64,000 bases of DNA from an uncultured Clostridia bacterium (GTDB taxonomy: Bacteria; Bacillota; Clostridia; RUG12999), in NCBI GenBank assembly GCA_934792465.1, contig CAKVOK010000013.1, positions 7,622 to 71,621 on the forward strand. Reading direction: 5' to 3'. Both the position numbers and the translations under genes were made by a program. The notes beneath the pieces were generated by a model, which saw only the letters and a list, made by a program, of their open reading frames with translations, had not been told where the DNA came from and did no database searches. Shown here piece after piece: positions 9,350-18,131 of this stretch; within the stretch, counting starts at the first letter, position 1; every line of letters starts with the position of its first letter.

Positions 9350-11065
9350 TTAACCTCCCATTTTCTGCAAAACAGAGAATATCATTTTCGCCGTTTCCGC
9401 ACGTGTCGCATTCGCCTGCGGTCTGAAATCTCCGTTTTCCATACCGTTTATAACTCCGCCCCGATAAAGTGCTTCTATGCTTTCCTGTGCATAATCGGCA
9501 ATATCCGCATAATCATTGAAACCGCTGTATTCACGTTCCGCCGGCAATGTCTGGCTTCTGAATTTCAAAATTCCGTACAATATCTTCGCTGCGTCCTGGC
9601 GGCTTACGTTTGCTTCGCCGTTGAAATTGCCTGCTTCGTCGCCGTTTATTATTTCGTGCGACTGCGCCGTTGCAATCCATCTATAGCACCAGTCGTTTTC
9701 CGCCACGTCCGCAAACGTGGATTTTGCACCGGAATCCGTTATCTTAAAGGCTTCGAGCGCCGCTTTCAGAAATTCCCGTCTTGTAATATTGTTGTCCGGC
9801 CTGAACGTGCCGTCCGCATATCCGTTCAGAACACCTCTCTTTTTCAGGCTCAATATACTTAAATATGCCCAATGTGATTCATCAACATCGCTGAAAGCCG
9901 TTTCCGAATCCTCTGACGGTTTTATATATCCCGTATTAATATCCACATTTACTTTTCCGCCGCCACCGGAACCGCCGGAGCTTCCTCCGCCCGAACCGCC
10001 GCTTGAACTGCCGCCGCTCTTCACTGCCGAATATATTGCGGACTCAAGTTCCGCAGCCGTTGAATAATTATTCCCTATGAGCTTTTCGTCTGCGGATTTT
10101 GTCGAACCGAGCGCAAAATATTCCGATGCCGTGATAAGTCCCGCCGATTTCGCACGTTTCAGTATGCCGTTTATCTCCGCGTAATTTTCGGCAAGATGAA
10201 CACCCGTCAGGCACATTGCCGATTTATACGCTTTTTCAAAATCCGCATATGTTTCAAAAACCGATTTTCTTATTCTTTTGCCGACTTCCTCTTTGAATGT
10301 GTCATTCGCCTTCACCATATACGGATATTCTTCAAAGCCCGTAATTTCCAGTTCCTGCGCATAGCCGCTTAAAATTCCCGCTGTTTCCGCATCCGTTGCC
10401 GTGTTGCGCAGTTTCTGAACCGTGCTGTATTTGCCGACCGTCTTTATAAGCTCCGTAATGCCGTTTGCCTTGCCTGCCGAAATAACTCCGGCGGCAACCG
10501 CATCACCCATTATAGAATCATCGTAAAACACGGCGTTTATAAAATATTTGTCCTTTGCTTCCGTAATCATCTCACGAACTTTTGCTTTATCTTGTGCGGC
10601 AATATACAAATTCATCGTTTCCAGATATTTTGAGCTTTCCTCTTTTGTTTCAAGGAAAAACCTCGTCTTTGCCGTATCTGCCGTACCGCTCTTAACCAAT
10701 ACGGTATATACTCCCGGTTTTCCCGCCGATACATAACCGGTGCTGTATGCGCCGCTTGGCGCAGTAACAACCTCAAAATGGTCGAGCATAAGCTCCTGAA
10801 CCTTTTCCGGCAGCTTATCAAAATCGCTGTTTCCGTCTATCGCATATTCCCGTTCGCCCTCGCCCAAATCCACCGTAACGGACGGCTTTATAACCTCTAT
10901 CGCCACGTCCGCACCGTTTTCGGCACTGCCCGAAATCGTAATTTCAGACAAAGCATAGTTCACATCTGCACTAACCGTTCCGGAGGCTGCGGCGGCAGCC
11001 GTCGGCATTAAAGCGGCGGCAGCTGCGGCAACAGTCAATATACTTAAAAATCTTTTCGTTTTCAT
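9350..11065 (-). CDS. Surface protein with three C-terminal SLH domains
   Basis: 571 residues. An Ala-rich signal peptide precedes a short Ig-like region (about 30-140). An alpha-helical region of about 200 residues follows (YLETMNLYIAAQDKAKVRE). Then comes a Gly/Ser linker (about 345-370) and three SLH domains: FSDVDESHWAYLSI with NGYADGTFRPDNNITR; FADVAENDWCYRWI; and a final repeat with NGMENGDFRPQANATRAE. The gene starts 10 nt after the stop of the BNR/SLH gene and overlaps the start signals of the next one. It is probably a structural or scaffold component of the surface glycan machinery; no enzyme motif is seen. Confidence 0.82.
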   Translation of the reverse strand: MKTKRFLSILTVAAAAAALMPTAAAAASGTVSADVNYALSEITISGSAENGADVAIEVIKPSVTVDLGEGEREYAIDGNSDFDKLPEKVQELMLDHFEVVTAPSGAYSTGYVSAGKPGVYTVLVKSGTADTAKTRFFLETKEESSKYLETMNLYIAAQDKAKVREMITEAKDKYFINAVFYDDSIMGDAVAAGVISAGKANGITELIKTVGKYSTVQKLRNTATDAETAGILSGYAQELEITGFEEYPYMVKANDTFKEEVGKRIRKSVFETYADFEKAYKSAMCLTGVHLAENYAEINGILKRAKSAGLITASEYFALGSTKSADEKLIGNNYSTAAELESAIYSAVKSGGSSSGGSGGGSSGGSGGGGKVNVDINTGYIKPSEDSETAFSDVDESHWAYLSILSLKKRGVLNGYADGTFRPDNNITRREFLKAALEAFKITDSGAKSTFADVAENDWCYRWIATAQSHEIINGDEAGNFNGEANVSRQDAAKILYGILKFRSQTLPAEREYSGFNDYADIADYAQESIEALYRGGVINGMENGDFRPQANATRAETAKMIFSVLQKMGG

Positions 11066-11075
11066 ACTTTTCCCC

Positions 11076-14000
11076 CTAATGTATCAATTGCAGGAAATTA
11101 TAGAACATAACCGCTATATCCGTATTTGTTGCGTTCTCACCGGATTTAAATTTTATCGTGTCGTCAATCATGCCGAGTTTTTTAAGCTGAAATACCGCAT
11201 ATTTTACATCGGCCGCAACATTTTCATCAACATAATCTTTCATCTCGGAAATATCTCCCCGGTTCGGAATATGTTTGTTGCGTACTGCGGCATACAGCAT
11301 TTTCGCAACTTCATCATACGTTATGTTATCCTTAGGTCTGAACAGTCCGTCTGCCGGCACGTCTATAAATCCGTTTTCGTAAAGCGCCTGAACGTTCACG
11401 TAATTCACATTGAATTTATCAACATCGGCAAATGCCTGTTCATATCTCACCTGCCTCAAATCAAGCGCAATCCTCAGCATATCGACAAAGCGTTCTCTTC
11501 TCATGCCCTCATCGGGACGGAACTTGCCGTCGTGGAACTGATACGAAATACCCTCGTTATATAAATACTCTATCTTATCCTTTGCATAATATCCCTCCGG
11601 AACATCCGTATAAACATTTTTGCTCATATCGTAATATTTATCGCATTCATATACCCATGTTCCGTTTGATGTGCCGAAATATACCTGCTGCTCCGTCGGG
11701 TGGAAGCGCACCGTCCAGACGTCTGCCGTTCCGCCGAGTCCCTCAATATGCTTCCACGAAGCACCGCCATCGTACGATTCCCATACTCCGCTCGCCACAG
11801 CATAGCTGCCCTGGTCGTTTCCTGCCGTCACAAGATGCTTCGGATTGTGCGGATCCTGCGCTATCTGATATACGGTACCGATACCCGGAGTGTCCGATGT
11901 TTTGTACAATATCTGGTTCCCGTCCACAACAAAACCGCCTGTATTCGTACCTATATATACTTTGTCCTCATCCTCAATATCGCAGGTGAATTTCTGCGAA
12001 TATCTTACGGCTATGCCTTCCCACGTCTTGCCGCCGTCACGCGAACGGTATGTGGCATTTTCAACACGGCCGTATATTATATCGCCGTTCACGGGAGATA
12101 CCGCCCTGACGGAATACGGCAGAGTTTCCCACGTCACTCCGTGGTCGCGGCTGACATATTTGCCCGAATAAATCGTATCGGGGTCTTGCGGGTGTATAAA
12201 CACCATTTCGCTGCCCTCCAAAACCTTTGTAAACGTTCTTCCTCCGTCACGGCTCAGCATAAGATTGCTTCTGTTCCAGCCGCCTATACTCGCCCACACC
12301 TCGCTTGGATTGTCCCAGTTCACAGCTATACCGTTACAGGTTTTCGAGCCGTTCTGTCTTATCCAGAATCTGTCCTCTATCGGGTATGAGTCTACCATCG
12401 GGTATTTTTCTCCCCGTCCGGAAAACATCGAATGTGTAAAGCCTCTGTCGATAAAGGATATATAAAATTCCTTGCCGTCCGGCCGGAATATAAATTCCGA
12501 AGCACGGTTGCCGGAATATTTGCTGCTTGTCGGATGAAGATTCTTTCCGCCGTCACGCGTGGTATACGGTTCGCCGTCCAAAATAATAAATGCCGAATAC
12601 GGGTCTGTCGGGTGTACCGCCATAGGCTCGCAGCCCCAGCCCCAGTTATCCACCAGGTATGCGTCCGTATTATGATGTATCGGCACGTTAAAGGTCTTGC
12701 CGTAATCGTTGCTGTATCGCATATTACGCTGTATCGTACCTATAGAACAATACAAAATTCTGTGCCCCGTTTCGTCCGGAGCGCTGTATTCCATATATAT
12801 CGGATTTACATTGCTGAACTGTGAATTGTCGCAGGTAAATTCCCACGTTTCACCCGCATCCATGCTTGTATAAAGGTCTGTTCCGTAAATACAAATCCAA
12901 TGCATGAGATTATCCGGATTTACAAGCACGCAGCGTGCATCTTTCATTGTTCCGTCTTCGTTTCTCGGCAGATTTCCGTTATGCTCCGTCCAGGTATCGC
13001 CCCTGTCCTCGCTTACGAAAATTCCATTGTCGCCGGCTGCAAGTATCACCTTGCCGCCCACTGTCCATACGCCTCTTGTTTCCATCCCGGCAAAATCGCC
13101 GAGGCTGTACCAACTTTCGCCCTCGTCGTCCGATGCGAACAAGCCCGTTTTGTCATTGCTTGAGAGATATATGCGTCTTTTTCCGTTTTTATCTTTCGGA
13201 CCGAAAGCGAAGCCTTTTCTGTTGTGGTTTCGTCCGTTTGTCATATGAGTTATGAATCGCCACGACCTGCCCTCGTCCGTACTCTTATATATTCCGCAGT
13301 ATTTCGTATCTTTGCCGCTGCCCGAATTTGCAAGAACAAACACCGTGTTTCCGTCCTCCGGGTCGAATGCGAGTGCCGTTGTTCCTATTGCGGAAAGATT
13401 TTCATTGCTTGTCGTCCAGGACACTCCGCCGTTTTCGCTTCTCCATACGCCCTCGGTATCCGTACCTATCAGCATAACGTCCGGATTTGTATTCGATATG
13501 GCTATCGACCAGCCCATTTGCCCTGCGTCGCCGCCGTAATATCCGTTTTTAATCTGCTGCGGTGATGTAAGATGAAAATTGAGCATCCAAGGCTTATACC
13601 TCGTTGTCGTATATTCGTCAATATCGAAATCCTCGCTCATAACCGGCATATCCGGTATTGTAGGATATTTCGTATTTATCTTTTTCCATTCAAGTGCCGT
13701 TTCATTTTTCTTTGTATCCGTTTCGTCCTGCTTTAAAGCGTCCTCCGTCACAACAAGCCTCGGAGCGCCGTTTTTCAGGCTTTCCACCGAGGGGAACGAA
13801 GCATTTGTTCCGCTGTTTGCCGCCGTAACCACAAAACCTATATATCCCTTTTCGGTTTTGGACGACTTTACATATTTTGAAACATCAACGGATATTTCTT
13901 CGCCTGCCGCAATGCTCTCGTCGCAAAGCTTTGAACCGGCTTTGTGAGCATTTCCCCACGAAAGTGATGTTTGCAGCCATTCGTGCACAGCCGACTGATA

Positions 14001-14300
14001 TACACTGAGCTGCGCTTCCGTATCGGATTCCGCAGTCAGCGGTGTCATTTTCAGTTCTACGCCATCGTTCTCGCCTATCTCGTCACGAATGCGAAACGCC
14101 AAATAAATATTCTTTGCCGCTCCCTCAGTTCCGCTGAGCAAAAGCTCGCTGCCCAGTCCGTAAACGGAGGTGATGTGCGCTTCATCAACGTATGTATCCT
14201 GTGTTGCCGTATATTCCGCCACAGCAGCGTCCGCAGACGCCGCCGTTCCGGAAATACACATCATTGCCGACAGCAGTAATGTTATATATTTCTTAATCAA
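11076..14300 (-). CDS. SLH-anchored BNR/Asp-box beta-propeller protein with DNRLRE domain
   Basis: 1074 residues with signal peptide. Residues about 27-185 are DNRLRE/CBM96-like (ATQDTYVDEAHI, then VDVSKYVKSS). Residues about 225-880 carry many Asp boxes: SENGGVSW, STDEGRSWRF, SEDRGDTWTE, SMDAGETWEF, SRDGGRTFTK, SRDHGVTWET, SRDGGKTWEG and SYDGGASWKH. This is the pattern of GH74/sortilin-type double propellers. The C-terminal 170 residues hold SLH repeats (YTDVPEGYYAKDKIEYLYNE, FRPDEGMRRERFVDML, FRPKDNITYDEVAKML). It could be a cell-wall-bound glycoside hydrolase or a glycan-binding propeller; the catalytic acids cannot be placed by eye. The gene lies directly after the sugar-binding lipoprotein in the same operon. 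Confidence 0.8.
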   Translation of the reverse strand: MIKKYITLLLSAMMCISGTAASADAAVAEYTATQDTYVDEAHITSVYGLGSELLLSGTEGAAKNIYLAFRIRDEIGENDGVELKMTPLTAESDTEAQLSVYQSAVHEWLQTSLSWGNAHKAGSKLCDESIAAGEEISVDVSKYVKSSKTEKGYIGFVVTAANSGTNASFPSVESLKNGAPRLVVTEDALKQDETDTKKNETALEWKKINTKYPTIPDMPVMSEDFDIDEYTTTRYKPWMLNFHLTSPQQIKNGYYGGDAGQMGWSIAISNTNPDVMLIGTDTEGVWRSENGGVSWTTSNENLSAIGTTALAFDPEDGNTVFVLANSGSGKDTKYCGIYKSTDEGRSWRFITHMTNGRNHNRKGFAFGPKDKNGKRRIYLSSNDKTGLFASDDEGESWYSLGDFAGMETRGVWTVGGKVILAAGDNGIFVSEDRGDTWTEHNGNLPRNEDGTMKDARCVLVNPDNLMHWICIYGTDLYTSMDAGETWEFTCDNSQFSNVNPIYMEYSAPDETGHRILYCSIGTIQRNMRYSNDYGKTFNVPIHHNTDAYLVDNWGWGCEPMAVHPTDPYSAFIILDGEPYTTRDGGKNLHPTSSKYSGNRASEFIFRPDGKEFYISFIDRGFTHSMFSGRGEKYPMVDSYPIEDRFWIRQNGSKTCNGIAVNWDNPSEVWASIGGWNRSNLMLSRDGGRTFTKVLEGSEMVFIHPQDPDTIYSGKYVSRDHGVTWETLPYSVRAVSPVNGDIIYGRVENATYRSRDGGKTWEGIAVRYSQKFTCDIEDEDKVYIGTNTGGFVVDGNQILYKTSDTPGIGTVYQIAQDPHNPKHLVTAGNDQGSYAVASGVWESYDGGASWKHIEGLGGTADVWTVRFHPTEQQVYFGTSNGTWVYECDKYYDMSKNVYTDVPEGYYAKDKIEYLYNEGISYQFHDGKFRPDEGMRRERFVDMLRIALDLRQVRYEQAFADVDKFNVNYVNVQALYENGFIDVPADGLFRPKDNITYDEVAKMLYAAVRNKHIPNRGDISEMKDYVDENVAADVKYAVFQLKKLGMIDDTIKFKSGENATNTDIAVMFYNFLQLIH

Positions 14301-14327
14301 ATTATATCCATCCTTACAGCCCGTATT

Positions 14328-15929
14328 TTATTCTCCGAATTCCGCTTTTGCGGCAGCGTCCATAAGCTTCTGAATACCGTAGGATTCGCAGATTTTAAGA
14401 TATTCGTTCCAATCCTTGTCGTTCATCGGGTCTTTATCGCCGACCGTGAACAGAAGCAGATACTGTTCAACACCCTTTCTCCAGTCGGGGTATGTTGTAA
14501 ATTCTTCGAGGTTCGGGTAATTAAATTTAACATCGGTAAACTTTGTGAAAAACGGAGGATCTGCTTCAAGATATTTCAGATACTGTTTTGCCAAATCGTC
14601 CGTACCGTAGTTTCTTGCGATTTCTTCGTCATATGTCTTTTCATATGATCTGCCGAACATAAACATATTTTTGTAACTTTTTTCCGTTTCGTATTCTTCG
14701 TCGTAAACTACTTTGTCGCCGTCCATTTTGTATTCTCTGCCCTCAAGTCCGTATGTCTGGAAGAATGTGCCCTCATCAGAGAACATCCAGTTCATCAGCT
14801 TGATAATATTCGGATATGTTTCTTTCTTCGCCATAGAAGTTATCATAGAAACACTTCCCATGTTGTTCGGCGCCGTAAATCCGTAGAATTTTCCGTCCGA
14901 TGAATTTACGACATATTCGTCGCAAAGCTCAAATTCGGCATTTGTATATCCGTTGTCTTTAAGTGCTTTGTTCCATTTTCTTACGTTTGCATAGCCATCC
15001 AGAACAACGCCTATCTTGCCGTTTACGATAAGCTTTTCATATGCGTTGTTATCCGTAATACCGTCCTCGTTCATGTAGCCGCTCTTGCACCAGTTTCTTA
15101 TCTGCGCATACTGTGCTCTCGCATACGGATGCATCGAACACGAAATGAGGTGTTTTCCTTTCGGGTCTATATCGCCTTTGTCGTTTACAATATATTCTCT
15201 CCAGGATTCAACGCCCATTGTCATAAGCAATTCGTTTACAAGGCTTGTATTTCTGTGCGCCATGCCCCATGTATCTTTTTTGCCGTTGCCGTCCGGGTCT
15301 TGTTCCGTGAACGCTTTAAGAATCTCTCCAAGCTCGTTTGTACTTTTCGGCATACTGAGTCCGAGTTTTTCCATCCAGTCCTTTCTCATATAGAAATATC
15401 TCGTTCCCGACGCATTTGTGGAACCTCGCCCCGGTATTCCCCAGTATTCGTCACGTTTTTTCACGCCTCGCCAGCCGGATTCGGGGATTTCACAATCATC
15501 CGCATAAGGATTCCAACCTTTTATCTTGTCACCGTATTCTTTAAACATATCGTTAAGCTTAATTATAAGATCCGACTGCATCCATGCCTGAACAAGGTCG
15601 AAATATGCTATCATGTCTATCTGCTCGCCGCCGGCACGTTTGGTTGCAAGCTGCTGAGTTACTTCGTTTGTCTGTGTGGAAATGAGTACCGGTTCAACTC
15701 TTATACCCGTCTTTTCCCATATGTAGCGTGTGTACGGATTGTCGTTGTAGTCATCACCGGATTTACCTATCTGAGATTCGTAGTTGTTTCGCACCGCATA
15801 GCGGATAACGGGAGCGGTTTCAAATGTGTCCCCTCCGCCGACATTCTTTTTGTCGCTCTTTCCGCAGCCTGCGAATGCAGTCATTGCCGTTGTGATTGCC
15901 AGTATTACTGCCAGTTTTTTCTTTAACAT
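14328..15929 (-). CDS. Extracellular solute-binding lipoprotein of a sugar ABC transporter (YtcQ/LipO-like)
   Basis: 533 residues starting MLKKKLAVILAITTAMTAFAGC. The FAGC lipobox marks lipidation at Cys21 after signal peptidase II cleavage. The length and the features YIWEKTGIRVEPVLI, WGIPGRG, YFYMRKDWMEKLGL and DPDGNGKKDTWG are those of family-1 solute-binding proteins paired with LplB/YtcP permeases. It would deliver an oligosaccharide to the two permeases encoded immediately upstream. No ATPase is encoded here; such systems usually share one MsmX-type ATPase encoded elsewhere, which is an inference for this genome. The Asp-Pro-Asp-Gly-Asn-Gly loop may bind calcium. Confidence 0.9.
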   Translation of the reverse strand: MLKKKLAVILAITTAMTAFAGCGKSDKKNVGGGDTFETAPVIRYAVRNNYESQIGKSGDDYNDNPYTRYIWEKTGIRVEPVLISTQTNEVTQQLATKRAGGEQIDMIAYFDLVQAWMQSDLIIKLNDMFKEYGDKIKGWNPYADDCEIPESGWRGVKKRDEYWGIPGRGSTNASGTRYFYMRKDWMEKLGLSMPKSTNELGEILKAFTEQDPDGNGKKDTWGMAHRNTSLVNELLMTMGVESWREYIVNDKGDIDPKGKHLISCSMHPYARAQYAQIRNWCKSGYMNEDGITDNNAYEKLIVNGKIGVVLDGYANVRKWNKALKDNGYTNAEFELCDEYVVNSSDGKFYGFTAPNNMGSVSMITSMAKKETYPNIIKLMNWMFSDEGTFFQTYGLEGREYKMDGDKVVYDEEYETEKSYKNMFMFGRSYEKTYDEEIARNYGTDDLAKQYLKYLEADPPFFTKFTDVKFNYPNLEEFTTYPDWRKGVEQYLLLFTVGDKDPMNDKDWNEYLKICESYGIQKLMDAAAKAEFGE

Positions 15930-15979
15930 TTGTTTACTTCCTTTCTTTTTTTGCTTTTTATTTTATCCTTTTACTTATT

Positions 15980-16879
15980 TTATCCTTTTACCGAGCCCAC
16001 CATAAGACCTGACATAAAATATTTCTGTACAAACGGATATACCAAAAGTATCGGGAGCGTTGCGCACATAAGCGTTGCCGCTTTGAGCGTGTCACTGTTC
16101 AGCATGCCTTGCGCCGCTGCATCCGTAACCGTCATGGACGATGTTGCCGTTTCCGTCGGAACGGTATTTGCCTGGAGTATATCGTTCAGATATACCTGAA
16201 GCAGTTTCTTATCCGGACTGTTTATGTAAATAAGTGCGTTAAAAAACGTATTCCATGAACTTACCGCCGTAAACAGCGTAATTGCCGCCAGCGACGGCAG
16301 ACAAAGCGGAAGCATTATCTTCGCAAATATTTTTATATTACTCGCTCCGTCAATCAGTGCCGATTCTTCTATTTCGCCCGGAATCTGCTGGAAAAAGTTT
16401 TTAAGTATTATTATATTCCATATATTAAACGCACTCGGAAGAATAAGCCCCCAGTAGTTGTCCACCAGTCCCAGTCCCTTTACAACCAGGTAGTTCGGGA
16501 TAAGTCCGCCCGTACCGAACATCATGGAAAACACCATGAGCGACATAATAACCTGTCTGCCTTTCAAATACTTCTTTGAAAGCGGATATGCGAACACCGT
16601 CATAAGTATCATGGAAAATACCGTACTCAAAACCGTGAACCACATCGTATTTTTCATGACCGTAAAAAATCGGTTGTCAAGCACAAGCTTGCGGTATGCG
16701 TCCGTATTAAAGCCTTTCGGCCATATCGAAACCTTTCCGGCAAGCACCGAAGTGTTGTCACTGAGCGATATTGCAATCTGATTCAAAAACGGATATACCA
16801 TTGCAATTATTATAAAAAACATAAATATATTATTCAGCGTATCAAAAACGATTTCGCCTTTAGTTCTTCTTTTTAGCAT
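15980..16879 (-). CDS. Sugar ABC transporter permease, YtcP/AraQ type
   Basis: 299 residues with six predicted membrane segments, starting near residues 15-35 (IFMFFIIIAMVYPFLNQIAI). The conserved cytoplasmic EAA-type loop is visible as ESALIDGASNIKIFAKIMLP near residue 190. The C-terminal YPFVQKYFMSGLMVGSVKG ending is diagnostic of YtcP-like CUT1 permeases (binding-protein-dependent inner-membrane component). It partners with the permease at 16905-17846 and the lipoprotein at 14328-15929. GAAAGGCGG sits 8 nt before the ATG. Confidence 0.92.
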   Translation of the reverse strand: MLKRRTKGEIVFDTLNNIFMFFIIIAMVYPFLNQIAISLSDNTSVLAGKVSIWPKGFNTDAYRKLVLDNRFFTVMKNTMWFTVLSTVFSMILMTVFAYPLSKKYLKGRQVIMSLMVFSMMFGTGGLIPNYLVVKGLGLVDNYWGLILPSAFNIWNIIILKNFFQQIPGEIEESALIDGASNIKIFAKIMLPLCLPSLAAITLFTAVSSWNTFFNALIYINSPDKKLLQVYLNDILQANTVPTETATSSMTVTDAAAQGMLNSDTLKAATLMCATLPILLVYPFVQKYFMSGLMVGSVKG

Positions 16880-16904
16880 TTTTCTGCCGCCTTTCCCATT
16901 AAAA

Positions 16905-17846
16905 TTATAACAAGCCTTCTTCGCCTATCATTTTTGTAAATCTGTCGGCGCAGAATACCAATATGAAGCTTACAACCGACGAGAAGAAGGATACTGCCGT
17001 GGAAAGGCTTGTGTTCCAGTTTATAATACCCATCTTATAATTCAATGTATCAAGCACTTCCGACGTTGCAAGGTTCATGCTGTTTTGAAGAACGAATATT
17101 TTTTCAAATCCTACTCCGAGCATACCGCCGATTCTCTGAATAAGCGTAATTGAAACAATAAACTTGATACCCGGCAGAGTAACGTTCATAATCTGTCTGA
17201 ACTTGCCTGCACCGTCAATCTTCGCTGCTTCGTAAAGCTCCGGCGAAATTCCGGACATCGCTGCCAGATAAAGGATTGTCCCCCAACCCCATGTTTTCCA
17301 CATATCTACCGCCGTTATAATGCCCCAGAAATATCTTTCTTTAAGAAGGATATTCCCTATATCTTTCCCCGTAACCTTCGAGAGAAACGATATAAGCGCA
17401 TTGCTCGGCATAAGTATCTGAATCGCAAGACCTGCAACCACAACGTATGAAAGAAAATGCGGCAAATATGAAAACGTCTGTACAATCTTCTTGTATGTCT
17501 TTCCCTGAATTTCATTAATAAGAATCGCAAAAAATATTGTGCCGAAAAAGCAGAATATAATTTCAAGTCCGCTTATACACAGCGTATTTCTTATGGAACG
17601 CATGAAATCGGGATTTCCGAACAGCACCTTGAACCATTTCAATCCTACCCATTCGCTTTTCGCTATTGATTGCGACAAATTGTAATCTTTAAATGCAATA
17701 ACCATACCGTACAACGGAATGAATCTGAAAATAATCATCAGAATTATTCCCGGCAACAGCATTGCATACAAATCATAATTTCTCCGCAGATATGTTCCGC
17801 CGGAACTTTTTAATCCTTTTTTTGCAGCTGTTTGATTAGCCTTCAC
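16905..17846 (-). CDS. Sugar ABC transporter permease, LplB type
   Basis: 313 residues, first gene of the glycan-locus operon. It has an N-terminal NYDLYAMLLPGIILMIIF segment, six membrane spans and the EAA loop ELYEAAKIDGAGKFRQIMNV near residue 210. The ending FTKMIGEEGLL is typical of LplB/YteP permeases that pair with YtcP. Translation likely begins at GTG 17846, with AGGCGGG about 7 nt upstream. A promoter lies about 80 nt upstream, divergent from the AraC sensor gene, so this transporter and the surface proteins are likely induced together. Confidence 0.92.
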   Translation of the reverse strand: MKANQTAAKKGLKSSGGTYLRRNYDLYAMLLPGIILMIIFRFIPLYGMVIAFKDYNLSQSIAKSEWVGLKWFKVLFGNPDFMRSIRNTLCISGLEIIFCFFGTIFFAILINEIQGKTYKKIVQTFSYLPHFLSYVVVAGLAIQILMPSNALISFLSKVTGKDIGNILLKERYFWGIITAVDMWKTWGWGTILYLAAMSGISPELYEAAKIDGAGKFRQIMNVTLPGIKFIVSITLIQRIGGMLGVGFEKIFVLQNSMNLATSEVLDTLNYKMGIINWNTSLSTAVSFFSSVVSFILVFCADRFTKMIGEEGLL

Positions 17847-17926
17847 TTTTTTCGCCCGCCTTTATAACCTTTATAATTTTATGCAGAGGCAATCCGCAAA
17901 ACAAAACCGCACTGCCCCGCAAAATC

Positions 17927-17955
17927 ATTGTACACCATAGCAAACCTTTTTTCAA
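17927..17955 (-). promoter_or_regulatory. Sigma-A-type promoter of the glycan-locus operon
   Basis: On the minus strand TTGAAA is followed by a 17-nt spacer and TACAAT. It lies about 80 nt before the first permease gene, with no competing gene between. Confidence 0.6.
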
Positions 17956-17995
17956 TACCCACATTTAGCAAAATACCTCACTTTTTTATAACCTC

Positions 17996-18024
17996 AAAAA
18001 TTGCACTAAAGTAAAAAAATTGCA
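17996..18024. promoter_or_regulatory. Candidate AraC-type operator (direct repeats)
   Basis: Two direct copies of AAAAATTGCA start 19 nt apart (TTGCA at 18001 and 18020). A third TTGCA lies at 18076-18080 inside the spacer of the sensor-gene promoter. Direct repeats on one DNA face between divergent promoters are the usual layout for AraC-family sites. Binding is inferred. Confidence 0.4.
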
Positions 18025-18067
18025 ACATTCATTCCATATTTTTTACTTTCGTTTATATATTTACCCC

Positions 18068-18096
18068 TTGACAGCTTGCAATTTTTATGTTATCAT
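18068..18096 (+). promoter_or_regulatory. Promoter of the AraC-type sensor gene
   Basis: TTGACA (18068-18073), a 17-nt spacer and TATCAT (18091-18096), 35 nt before the ATG. Confidence 0.65.
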
Positions 18097-18131
18097 TTTT
18101 ATAAGCGGCATATGCAATGGAGGAATAAAAA

